A stretch of DNA of 64,000 nucleotides from Vicugna pacos (lineage: Eukaryota; Chordata; Mammalia; Artiodactyla; Camelidae), in the NCBI RefSeq assembly GCF_048564905.1, contig NC_133009.1, positions 4,233,001 through 4,297,000 on the forward strand, given 5' to 3'. The notes beneath the pieces were generated by a model that was not told the DNA's origin, made no database searches, and was given only the letters and a program-made list of their open reading frames with translations. This document shows, one piece after another, positions 22,601 through 30,154 of the stretch; the stretch's first letter is position 1; the number at the start of each line of letters is the position of its first letter. Made by a program: the position numbers and the translations under genes.

Positions 22601-24437
22601 TAAGAAAGGGAAACATTTAATTCTCTAAGGTAGCCCACAGTAGCTAAAACATGATTACTCCAGTAACCAGGAAAAACTAAATGGGGCAAATGTCCCCGTT
22701 TTAATTACGGTGTAGGCTAAACTGCTGAGGCGAGCACTCAACCACTGTACTCAGAGGGTAGAAGTCTGTCTTCCTCTTAAGTAAAGGCAGGAGGCCAGGA
22801 AGAGGTGGCCTGGGCCACGGGATCAACCAGAGACTCAAATGCCTTCTGTCTGTTGCTCCACTGTCCTGTGGAGTTTTGCCTCATCCATGGTCGATGCTCA
22901 ATCACCAGCACTGTATCTGCATCCCAGCCCATAGGAGAGGGAAAGGGAAAGCTGTTTCTTTAAGACCATAAGCCTGCAGTTTCACACATCACTTCCGTTG
23001 GCATCCCATTGGCCATAATTTAATCATGTAGACACATCTGCCTTCAAGGGAGGCTGAGAAATGTATCCCTGGCTCAGCAAACTTGCGTGTCGCGATAAAG
23101 GGGAGAGTGATGTCCCCTAGCAAGCAACAGCTCTGCCCCAGTCACGTCCGGCTGCTTAACCTTGCCCTTACCCAGCCCTGCCGGAGAAGGTTCACAGTAG
23201 CTTCGGTAGATCTAGCGGTGCCCATCTGCTCTCCCCTTACCCCAGCCCCTTTCTCTTAAACTGCTCTGTGACCACACATGCCCTCACCTGTGCCTGGACC
23301 TTGCTCAAATTTCACCCTTCCTCCCTGCTTGAAACTCACATTTCTGCTATCAAGGACTAAAGTTTTGATGGAACAAGTTCACAACAAGGTGCATATGATG
23401 AATAACTGAATATTTTAACCTTGACAAGGAATGGCTTTAAAAATGTTTAAGCTCAATAAATGAATCTCAAATGATGAACTGTAACAGGTAGTGGGAGACA
23501 TATTTTGGAAGTAAGCTGCTGCTCTTTCCCTCTCTGGTACAGTACGAAATGTAATAGCTCCTTTCAGTGAGCTTTTACTCAGTGCGTCCTATGTTCAGGG
23601 GGGCTGGCCCCTTAGTTCTCAGCACTTGGTTACAATGTGTGACTGTCCCTACTGCAGCCTTTTTGGGTAGATGTTACAATAATTGTGCCATGTTGAGGTC
23701 ATGGGACAGCCCTGCTCTCTGAGAACTGACCCATCCTGAAGGCAGATGGTCCTGAAGTTTCTGCCCAAGGGAGAGGAGCTCCACATGGCCTGCCACCTTC
23801 CTCCCCTTCACCAGCTGGCTTCTTCCTAGAACATACTGTCATGTCACCTCACAGCCTCTCCATGGAATAAAAGGCCTATGGAGGTGCAAGGGATGACTCA
23901 GCCTACTTCCGAATTCCTCCCTAAGAAGAGGCATATTTATTCCACAAGTCACATCATCTAATTCTATAGAGTGGAAACTCTTCCAGACCCTGGTTCTCCT
24001 TCAGACCTGTGCTTAGTCACATGATTTTTGTCTGAGCCCTATTGACATCACTCCCTGCTACATTAGATCAAAGAGCTTTCCAGTTATCTAGGGTGAGACA
24101 CCATGTGGAAAATCCCCAAGGCTGAGCCACTTGATGGAGCTCAGCCTCCTCTGTGTCTTGCCTTCTAGGGGTCAGCAACCATGCCCATGGCCCCAGTGCC
24201 CACTGTGGATACTACAATCACCTTACCTAAATCCAGTGATGCTTCTTTGGTTGTCCCCAGGTGTCTGAAACTCCCTGGCTCCATGCCCCATCTCTGAATG
24301 TCAGCTGTGAATACGTGAGCTTCTACCACCAGCCTGCTGCCAAGATGGAGGACTCTGATTCCAATGACTACATCAACATACCCTGCCTGACTCAACTCTC
24401 CAGCCGTCCCCCGGGGCCCAGACCTGGGTGCCAATGA
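10655..24437 (+). CDS. FCMR: FCMR (TOSO/FAIM3), Fc receptor for IgM, complete coding region
   Basis: FCMR is a lymphocyte surface receptor for the IgM Fc region that tunes B-cell survival and activation. Coding exons: 10655-10691, 17261-17596, 18340-18471, 19436-19658, 21051-21187, 21548-21706, 21913-21971 and 24261-24437. They join in consistent phase into 419 codons plus TGA (human about 390). In order: signal peptide MDLWLWSLYFLPVSG; one V-type Ig domain (residues about 18-124) with YLCRK and DSGVYACGVGMNTDRGKTQ; a Ser/Thr/Pro-rich stalk with ITHRPRVSRVSS and YNHQTRLHRQR; a membrane span (about 260-280); and an arginine-rich tail with tyrosines 328, 379, 383 and 398 in NNIYSACP, CEYVSFYHQP and DYINIP. 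I chose the ATG at 10655 because it matches the human start and sits in a good context (GCCATGG). An in-frame ATG at 10574 would add 27 residues. Odd points: an extra Cys81, a doubled VSQRPR unit and a longer C-terminus. Confidence 0.96.
11440..11880 (+). repeat. L2 LINE 3' remnant
   Basis: CAGTCTTCAGTGGCTCCCAC, TACCTTTGTTCCTGCCATTC and CTTCTGCCAGGAATACC match, in the right order, the L2 consensus as I recall it (cagtggctccccattgc; tgcctttgttcatgctgttc; ctgcctggaatgcc). Old and diverged. Confidence 0.65.
12275..12297. repeat. CCCACA microsatellite
   Basis: A short run of about four CCCACA hexamers in FCMR intron 1. Confidence 0.8.
12925..13115 (-). mobile_element. L1 3' end (antisense)
   Basis: TTTCTGGTGTACAGCGTAAT and TTCCTGTGCTATACAGAAAA are the reverse complement of the camelid/artiodactyl L1 3' UTR seen many times later in the window. 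It is a 5'-truncated copy, more diverged than those near 54 kb. Confidence 0.75.
13252..13284. repeat. TTTG microsatellite
   Basis: About eight tandem TTTG units in FCMR intron 1. Confidence 0.95.
13325..13760 (+). repeat. Ancient mammalian interspersed repeat, 3' section
   Basis: The series CATCTGGAGCTGAGAGGTGA, AAAGCCATGGGAGTAGATGA, CAAATGCTGCCAAGAAGTTG and AGTAGTTTCAGTGGAA follows a well-known, very old mammalian repeat in the correct order. I cannot assign its family name with certainty. Other pieces of the same family lie at 20345-20690, 25965-26190, 50210-50420, 57690-57960 and 60260-61320. Confidence 0.55.
14926..15286 (-). mobile_element. Solitary MaLR LTR (MLT1/MST type), fossil
   Basis: GCTGCTGTAACAAAATACCA at the left and ACATACAGTCCATAACAG at the right are the two ends of an MLT1-type LTR in reverse orientation. 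It is an old solitary LTR in FCMR intron 1 with no internal region. Confidence 0.78.
15365..15435 (+). repeat. 71-bp direct duplication, copy A
   Basis: Begins TAGACCAAACCTGTTACTTT. It is repeated at 18002-18072 with three differences in 71 bases (about 96% identity), in direct orientation 2,637 bases apart. It lies in FCMR intron 1. I do not recognise it as a known repeat family. Confidence 0.9.
16970..17235 (+). repeat. G-rich degenerate tandem tract before FCMR exon 2
   Basis: Irregular repeats of GGCTGGGG, GGGCTGAGG and GGGTGAGGCTG run for about 260 bases and stop just before the pyrimidine tract of exon 2. Several groups of four closely spaced GGG runs on the sense strand could form G-quadruplexes in the pre-mRNA. 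Confidence 0.75.
17261..17596 (+). CDS. FCMR: FCMR exon 2: Ig-like domain
   Basis: Encodes residues 13-124, the single V-type domain that binds IgM. Cysteines are at 37, 49, 58, 81 and 104. Human has the first three and the last, so Cys81 (in VTLELCPDRH, human VTLKQYPRKN) is extra. The stretch SDSGVYACGVGMNTDRGKTQ is nearly identical to human. Both flanking junctions are phase 1. Confidence 0.96.
18002..18072 (+). repeat. 71-bp direct duplication, copy B
   Basis: Second copy of the segment at 15365-15435, in FCMR intron 2. The two copies bracket exon 2. Confidence 0.9.
18340..18471 (+). CDS. FCMR: FCMR exon 3: stalk, first part
   Basis: Encodes residues 125-168, DYESFWEEEPVPEPPAWFNR and on to FQMPAHASPLQFISK (human YEPSWEEQPMPETPKWF and FQMPAYASSSKF). 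It is about four residues longer than human around RLLQLHMLPW. Phase 1 on both sides, with donor GTCAGT. Confidence 0.92.
18698..18713 (+). promoter_or_regulatory. CTCF-like motif, forward orientation (FCMR intron 3)
   Basis: CCACCAGGTGGCGCCA is a near-perfect CTCF core on the + strand, in a stretch without recognisable repeat. Confidence 0.7.
19436..19658 (+). CDS. FCMR: FCMR exon 4: Ser/Thr/Pro-rich stalk
   Basis: Encodes residues 169-242 and part of 243, from ATTTAQRTEAPPAHHSSPT to QTASYNHQTRLHRQR. ITHRPRVSR and TRLHRQR are identical to human. The Thr/Ser/Pro content predicts heavy O-glycosylation. Entry phase is 1 and exit phase is 2. Confidence 0.94.
20110..20123 (+). promoter_or_regulatory. 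CTCF-like motif, forward orientation (FCMR intron 4)
   Basis: CCACTAGGGGGCAT fits the CTCF core on the + strand. Its 3' flank matches less well than the copies at 810 and 18698. Confidence 0.5.
20345..20690 (+). repeat. Ancient mammalian interspersed repeat, 5' section
   Basis: CAACATTTTCTCAAATCTCT, ATGTGCCAGGCATTGTACTA and CTTCTAGGCAGAGAGAATAC follow the start of the same old repeat family seen at 13325 and 25965 (gagcacctactatgtgccaggcactgtgcta). Confidence 0.5.
20795..20945 (-). repeat. MIR SINE remnant
   Basis: GGAAATGAGGCTCAGAGAAG followed by GATCACACAGCCAGAAAAAG and TTGAATCCAGGTTTCCTGAC is the antisense MIR core in order. Confidence 0.75.
21051..21187 (+). CDS. FCMR: FCMR exon 5: transmembrane segment
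   Basis: Encodes the end of the stalk and the membrane span FHILIPTILSLILLALMGLL (from residue 260), then the basic KRVIQRRR. GFHILIPTIL is identical to human. Entry phase is 2 and exit phase is 1. Confidence 0.96.
21548..21706 (+). CDS. FCMR: FCMR exon 6: arginine-rich cytoplasmic tail
   Basis: Encodes residues 289-341, ALSRRVRRLAVRMRALEASQ through NNIYSACPRRPRG. Y328 in NNIYSACP corresponds to the human tail tyrosine that resembles an Ig-tail tyrosine motif. Two tandem 18-base units (21613-21630, 21631-21648) encode VSQRPR twice, where human has the shorter RGSPRPR. Confidence 0.95.
21913..21971 (+). CDS. FCMR: FCMR exon 7: proline/glycine-rich tail segment
   Basis: Encodes GVGTAPLPGPGASAPPARPQ (human TGEAPVPGPGAPLPPAPLQ). 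A low-complexity Pro/Ala linker in the tail. Exit phase is 0 with donor GTAAGC. Confidence 0.93.
21972..24260 (+). other. FCMR: FCMR intron 7
   Basis: 2.3 kb between the last two exons. It begins GC-rich (end of the CpG-rich segment) and then becomes ordinary unique-looking sequence. I see no exon and no repeat that I can name. Confidence 0.7.
24261..24437 (+). CDS. FCMR: FCMR exon 8: terminal tail, stop and C-terminal extension
   Basis: Encodes residues 362-419, with VSETPWLHAPS, CEYVSFYHQPAA and DSDSNDYINIP, holding tyrosines 379, 383 and 398. Human ends shortly after this point at DYINVPA. Here the frame runs on for CLTQLSSRPPGPRPGCQ before TGA at 24435-24437. The DNA after the shared part still resembles the human stop region, read in another frame. 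Confidence 0.93.
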   Translation: MSETPWLHAPSLNVSCEYVSFYHQPAAKMEDSDSNDYINIPCLTQLSSRPPGPRPGCQ

Positions 24438-25964
24438 GTCTGGTCTGCCTGCTGGTTTCCGACACCTGCTCCGTCTGTTTTTGGAACCCTCCCCCGCCAC
24501 GCCACCTGGAGTCTCATCCCTGTCCATTAGCTCTGAGATAACTTAGCACCCTCAACTCCATCCCGCACTCTTCTTGAACACTTTTGAATCCCTCTTCCAC
24601 TTTCCAGTGGGCTCTGGGGATGCAGAACTTCTGTCCCAATGCCACCTGCTTCCTTTCCAAGCCATGCGACAGGCACTAGGATTTGCAGAGTGTCTTTGAT
24701 TACAGGGTCTTTGCCGCTCTGGCTCTAGACCACATGACATTAGGCTGGAGTGCAGATCTCATTGTTACTTCAGAAGCTTTTCTCAGGCATGGGCTTCACA
24801 CCGATGGAAGACGCCTGGAATGCTTTGTGACAACGTGCGTCAGCCCTAAGCTAGGAAGGGGCCCTTGGTATGAAATGCCCCAGACAACATCTTTGCCCTG
24901 ATCTTAGGGCTAGCACTTACTAGTGAGTTTCTATTCATCTGGAGTCCTATGGTGCGGACAATTTATTTTGATATGATGAAGGGTTGTAAATTTTCAGAAC
25001 CATGCTTGTTTTCATGATATATGTATACGTCCTGTTCACTCTGAGTCTTCCTCCCTTGATGTACATAGGTACCCCCACTCCAGCGTTTTCCCTTTTTTGG
25101 AAATAGAATCATTTTTGTCATCTATTTATCCTTCTTCCAGAGCCGAGCACTGACATTTGTGCCCTTCTCTTAACCTTGGTCTATTTTAGCTACCCAAAAC
25201 CGTTACACCTCTCTGCTTTCAGAAATTCACCTCACCTCTTTGCCAGTCCAGGTGGCAGAGGAGGAGGAGGAGAGGAAGGTGACCTGGGATTCCCGGAGGG
25301 CCAGGTGCTCTGCGATAGCATTCACATCACGGGAGAATAGACATCCCACCTCCTGCGCATACTCATTCTGGTAAATGCACTGAACAAAGGCATAGGTAGG
25401 CAGACATTATGTCTTTGGATGGAAGTCAGCTATAAAGTTCAGCCAGAGCCTGAGACTAGAGAATGCCCAGTTTTGCTTTCAGGAAGAAGGTCTTTCCCAG
25501 ACACACAACTCAGCCTCACCGGACACGTGTCCAGTAATAGAAAGAACAGGCTCCCCAACACGAGGTCCCTGCCTTTTATTAGCAGAGAATGTCACCGCAG
25601 ATGGGACAATGCATCCAGGGACAATGACACCATCCGCACTGTCAGCTTGACACTGGCCCCTGCCCAGGTAGCAGATAAGGAAGAGTGAATGGGATGAAAA
25701 GGAGCGCACCGAAGGGCCGGGGAAGACGGGCGTCGGGGGCAGTGCAGGCAAGGAGCGCAGTGCTCGGGAGAGCCTGCTTTGTGCCGGGCATGCCTCTACA
25801 TTGTCTTTTATCATGTACATTTCAAACCAGCGCCCCTCACCCGAATGCTCTGTTCCTGCAGATGTCATGGTAATATGATGTCCTGAAGTTCAATTTCATA
25901 TCCCAACATTTCTCATTGTTCCTCAACAATTCAAAGACAAGTTTTTGGGGGTTTTTAAAATCCA

Positions 25965-26190
25965 GTTTATTAAGCATTTAAGGAGCATCCATCACTGCCC
26001 CACATGGTGGCAAGGGTTGTGAAGGGTAAGAGAGAAGCATGGGGCGCTGTCCTTGCTGCCTTCACAGAACTTTCAGTCTGATAAATAAATATGGCATCAG
26101 TTAAAACACTGATAGGAGTTAAATAGAGTTGTAATAAATACAGGAATCTGCTTTGTGGAATATTTACAGCGTCTGAGGGAACCTCCTGTA
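25965..26190 (+). repeat. Ancient mammalian interspersed repeat inside the IL24 3' UTR
   Basis: GTTTATTAAGCATTTAAGGA, CTTGCTGCCTTCACAGAACT and TCAGTCTGATAAATAAATAT follow the start of the repeat family also seen at 20345, 50210 and 60260 (ttattgagcacctactatg; ctgccctcaaggagctcacagtct). It lies antisense to IL24. Confidence 0.5.
25966..25971 (-). terminator. IL24: IL24 candidate poly(A) signal
   Basis: AATAAA on the - strand, 370 bases past the IL24 stop, which is a normal 3' UTR length. It lies at the edge of an ancient repeat (25965-26190). Confidence 0.6.
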
Positions 26191-26340
26191 ACTTAAAGGA
26201 TGAAGTCTTTGAGGATAAGCCTGGGTCAGGAATGGAATGGGATTCATGGTCAAGGGTGTAGGGTGCCTAGCGAAAATCACAGAAAGGGATGCTCGTTTGA
26301 AATGGCACGGAGGCCAAGGACGGTATCCTGGTGGAGGCGT

Positions 26341-26424
26341 TCAGAGCTGTTGGAATTTCTCCATCCAGGTCAAAAGAATGTCCACTTCTCCAAAGGCTTT
26401 GGTCACAGCAGCTTCTCTGTCCAA
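26341..26424 (-). CDS. IL24: IL24 last coding exon and stop
   Basis: Encodes LDREAAVTKAFGEVDILLTW and MEKFQQL then TGA (human ends MQKFYKL). This is the last helix, with the IL-10-family GEVDILL motif. Confidence 0.95.
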   Translation of the reverse strand: MDREAAVTKAFGEVDILLTWMEKFQQL

Positions 26425-29400
26425 CTAAAGGGAAAAGATAGTTGAAGATCTGTCACGTTAGCCACAAGAATAGGTTTCCATCCAACCCCTGAACCCTGCC
26501 TGACTCCAAATCGTGGGCTGCTTCCCCTATGGGATGGCCTCTGATGACGTCACCTACCCATCAATTGTTCCCTGTCTATGCGTGTTGTCTGCTTCGTTTG
26601 AAGTGTCGGGGGATGATGACAAATGGGCCAGTGAGTAGCAGCAGATAAGGAACACGGGAAAAGTATCTGGAGTCCCTGACAACAGGAATAACCAAACCCC
26701 AGCATCGGGTGGATCTGGTCTACCTCCTGAATCCACCATGCAGATGAGGAAACTGAGGCCCAGGTGGCCCCCTTCCCTTATATGTCACTGCTCTTCACAA
26801 TTTGTTTATAAGCTGGTAATCAAAAAACCGATCAAAACTGTGTATGTTTTGGGGGGATCTGAGGATGAGATTTGGATTTTTTTGTTGTCTCAATTTGGGA
26901 AAAGGCAATATAATTCCCATAATTCTTTTTCACAAACTAGACTGTTTGAGCATTATGAAAAATACTGCAGATGTCTGTCGTGGTTGTGGGGTGTCTCCCT
27001 TCTTTTTCGCTCTCTTCTGACTGCCTTTGCCTACCCTCAATGTCCCTGCTAGTGAAACCATCATGTAGGGAAATATGAGAGCATTTTAATCTGAAATTGG
27101 CAGGAGGCTAGGCCATGTCATTTGTGGTGTTTACGCAAACGATATGTCAATTTGTGCAGATGTAGCTGCCCTCCTGCTAAGTCAGATGGCTCTGGGGCAG
27201 GCCAGGTGGTGTCACCTGAATTGAATTCTGCATTAGGTCCCTGAGGCAGCCTCACATGACAATTCAGGCTAATGTCCTTCTGGCTGGGCAGCTCTCAGTC
27301 CAGGCCTTGATTACCTGTTTAAATGCTCGCTGGAACAGCAGAAACCTCTTGCGTGCACTTTCCCAGGTGGAAAACATCTTATTTTCCTGCTAGATAACAG
27401 AACAAAAAATTGTCCCAAGTGTTGGCTGGGAGCAGAGGCAAGCCCTCTCCCACTCCTTCCTAGTGATGCCAGAGGGCATCCCACAGCCTAAGAGGACAGA
27501 TGTAAACCTCACATCCTCAAGGCAGCCAATGCTCACCTCCCACCGTCTGGCAGGGACTGCCTCCTTTAATTCTTACAGCAATCTTGCCAGGTAGGAGTGA
27601 TCATCTGCATTTTATAGATAAGAAAACTTCAGCCCAGGGAGATGTCCCCCCCCTCGCAAAGGGACACCCACCCAGTTGGTTAGAAGAAGACCTGGACTTG
27701 AACCCAGAACTGCTGATGTCCAGAGCCTGTGCTCCTTTCCAGGACACCTGCAGCCCCTTGTCATGGAATAAAAGCCAGGACCAGATAAGGGAGGAGTCTT
27801 CTGAAAACACAGTGTTTCCTGTGGGCCCTGGTCCCAGCTTTGTTCTACTCACACTGAGTTGCAGTTTTGACACGATGACAATAAAATTGTTGGCCAGAGT
27901 AGACAATGACCTCAGGATCCTGAACTCTGCTGCCTTACGGCGGTAGTTTCGAAAGACGGTGTCCAAGTAGAACTTCAGCAGGGCGTGGATGAGGTAGCAG
28001 CTTTCAGCCTCCTGGGGAGGGGCGGGGTCACTGCAGAGCCCAGGCCACTGCCCACCCTGGCACTGCTTTGAACAACCCACAAGCCATGCAAAGCAAGATA
28101 ACCACAGCGGGGCAGGGATCTTCTAGGAGACACTGAAACACGTTAGATCTGAAGGAGCCTTCAGGTGCTTTTGTTTGCCAGGAGGACTCAGCCCCAGAGG
28201 GGAGGGACAGGCCCAGGGTCCCATGGCTGGTCAGTGGCAGACACAAGCCCAGCTCCCAGCACTCCTGCCTCCCTATCTGGTCCGTATTCTTCCTTCTGCA
28301 CTACACGGCCTCTCTCATAGCTGTGGGGGCTGATGAAAAGCACTAGAACTTGGTGGTTGAGAGCTGGCAGGGACAGGACCTGGGGGGAACAGAAAACCCC
28401 CTGGAGCATGGGGATCGCACTCTGGCCCCCTGCGGTGCCGCAGAGGGAAGTTCAGCATCTCTAAGGGATAAGGGCTCAGTCGTTTGTGCTCACCAACTCC
28501 CTAGATGGGTGAGGAGGGACGGGTGAGAAAAAAGGAGGGGCATGGAAGAGGCCTAACAGATGCCCACTGGGCTGACACAGGCCGAAGAGAAGGCAAGTTT
28601 GATGACAACTGTCTGCTAAATGGAGACAGATGTTTACAAGCCTTAATCCCTGCCCTTCTCCCTGTGCCATACACTCACGTAACTACGTGGCCCAGATACT
28701 GTGCTGATGACCCCAGACATCACTTCTCTGGCTCACTACCCAGCCCCGTCCTGCGTGGGCTCAGCCCAGGGCGGAAGTGAAATTTTCTGTCAACCTAGAC
28801 AACGCCTCAGCCTCACCCACAGAAGACCAGCCACCCAGAGGGAGGCACCGTCCTTCCCCAGCGTCCAATTACCGAGACGTTCTGCAGAACCTCCTTCCGC
28901 AGCAGCCGGACACCCGTGATGTTATCCTGAGCTTGCTTCAGGAACAGAAGGAAAAGATGTCTCCAGGTTGGGGGTCACCATAGAAACCAGCCTTGCAGCT
29001 TCATGCTGCTTCCCCAGACCACTAAATCTATCCAGCTTGCGAGATCCCTGAGGCCAGACGGGGGACCTAGGAAGGGTCGTGCTGAGCTGGTCCCTGGGGC
29101 AGGGGTACAAGTTTCCAGCCACAGAAAATCACTATTCTTGGCCTTTGGGGGCAAATGGAATCCTAGGAATTCTTAGAGCTTTGCTGCTGGATCTGTTTGA
29201 TTCCTTTGGTCATCTGCGGCAGGAAGAAATAAGCCCATTGGGTTTAAGAATGACTCAGGACAGGATTTTACCTCCATATTCCATGAGCGGTGGTGGAGGC
29301 TGGGCCTTGGGGCTGCCCCTGCAGCCCAGCCACTCATCCCAGTGTTTGGATTTCGAGTCAAAGAATCCTTGAGAGGAAGGAACTGTAGAACTCATTTGTC

Positions 29401-30154
29401 CCACCTCCTCATGGTGCAAATAAGGATGGGGGCGGGGGTGGGGTTGCTATACTAGCTGGTTTCAAGGTCAGGATCATGGGTAGACGTCCGGTCCCCAGTG
29501 CAGCACTCTCCCCTCTCCCCAGGCTGCCCTGTCAAGCTCCCTCTTTCTGCCGTGCATCTGGATTGTCCTTTAAGGAGTACGTATCCCAAGCTGCATTAAC
29601 CATTCTCCTGACCTTTAGCCAAGGCAGGTGGGAAGACACTAGCAGAGGCTGGCAAAGCAGTAGGTGCAAACTCCAGCGGGTCTCCAAGGACTTCCTATGA
29701 CTTCCCACTGGTGGAGTCTCGTGTCCCGCTGGGATGTAGATGATGCTCAGATGAATCAAGCTCCCTTCCTTATTCCCCGCGGGCTGTTTTTACTTCCTAG
29801 AGACTGCCCACACCCTCTAAGCCTCAGTTTCCTCACGTGCAGGAAATGTGGGCTTGTGATATCTCTGACTACGCAATGTTCTTAGATAGAAAAATGATTT
29901 GCAAGCTGCAAAGGGCTCCTTAAAATGGTACCTGCCACCCACAATCACCCCCACGGCTGGATCCAGGACAGCACTTCACTCACCACAATGTCCTTCACGG
30001 CCCGGAAGGCCTCCCACAGTTTCTGGAGAACTACCCCCTCCACTCGACAGGGCCCAAACTGCAATTCTTGGCTCTGGCCCCCGGGCCCGCAGCTCCAGAG
30101 AAGCAGGATCAGACTCAGGCGGGGAAGGGCAGCCGTGTGCACCGGGAAGCCCAT
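26341..30154 (-). CDS. IL24: IL24, interleukin-24, complete coding region
   Basis: IL-24 is a secreted IL-10-family cytokine that signals through IL20RA/IL20RB and IL22RA1/IL20RB to STAT3 in epithelium and keratinocytes. Coding exons on the - strand, in order of transcription: 30154-29984, 28935-28873, 28011-27853, 27389-27315 and 26424-26341, all phase 0, giving 183 codons plus TGA (mouse about 181; human 206 from an upstream ATG). The signal peptide runs from MGFPVHTAALPRLSLILLLW. Cys36 and Cys83 match the conserved pair, and N-glycosylation sites NIT (62) and NVS (76) match human. The third human site is not present. Helix motifs LWEAF, LSTLANNFIVIVS, FLLFQRAFKQ and GEVDILLTWMEKF are clear. 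I chose the ATG at 30154 because it starts the signal peptide and aligns near the mouse start. The open frame further upstream lies beyond a likely 3' splice site. Confidence 0.95.
27315..27389 (-). CDS. IL24: IL24 coding exon 4
   Basis: A 75-base exon encoding QENKMFSTWESARKRFLLFQ and RAFKQ (human QENEMFSIRDSAHRRFLLFRRAFKQ). Phase 0 on both sides, donor GTAATC. Confidence 0.95.
27545..27730 (-). repeat. MIR SINE remnant in IL24 intron
   Basis: GCATTTTATAGATAAGAAAA, CTTCAGCCCAGGGAGATG and CTGGACTTGAACCCAGAACT follow the antisense MIR core in order. Confidence 0.7.
27853..28011 (-). CDS. IL24: IL24 coding exon 3: central helices
   Basis: Encodes residues 79-131, EAESCYLIHALLKFYLDTVF onward to RSLSTLANNFIVIVSKLQLS. 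The cysteine and LANNF motif are family hallmarks. RNYRRKAAEF replaces human KNYHNRTVEV, so the third human glycosylation site is absent. Confidence 0.95.
28873..28935 (-). CDS. IL24: IL24 coding exon 2
   Basis: A 63-base exon encoding QAQDNITGVRLLRKEVLQNV plus S (human QAQDNITSARLLQQEVLQNVS). It carries both N-glycosylation sites. The donor GTAATT is not the strongest form. Confidence 0.95.
29984..30154 (-). CDS. IL24: IL24 coding exon 1: signal peptide and N-terminus
   Basis: Encodes residues 1-57, from MGFPVHTAALPRLSLILLLW to VVLQKLWEAFRAVKDIV. Donor GTGAGT follows in phase 0. A pyrimidine tract and AG around 30183-30190 suggest that this exon starts about 30 bases before the ATG, with a non-coding exon further away. 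Confidence 0.93.

Larger units (their letters stand above)
24438..26340. other. Tail-to-tail interval of FCMR (+) and IL24 (-)
   Basis: Holds both 3' UTRs. I see no AATAAA on the + strand in the first 1.6 kb after the FCMR stop. The first are at 26084-26089 and 26133-26138, already inside the region antisense to the IL24 3' UTR. For IL24 the - strand AATAAA is at 25966-25971. No third gene is seen. Confidence 0.65.
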
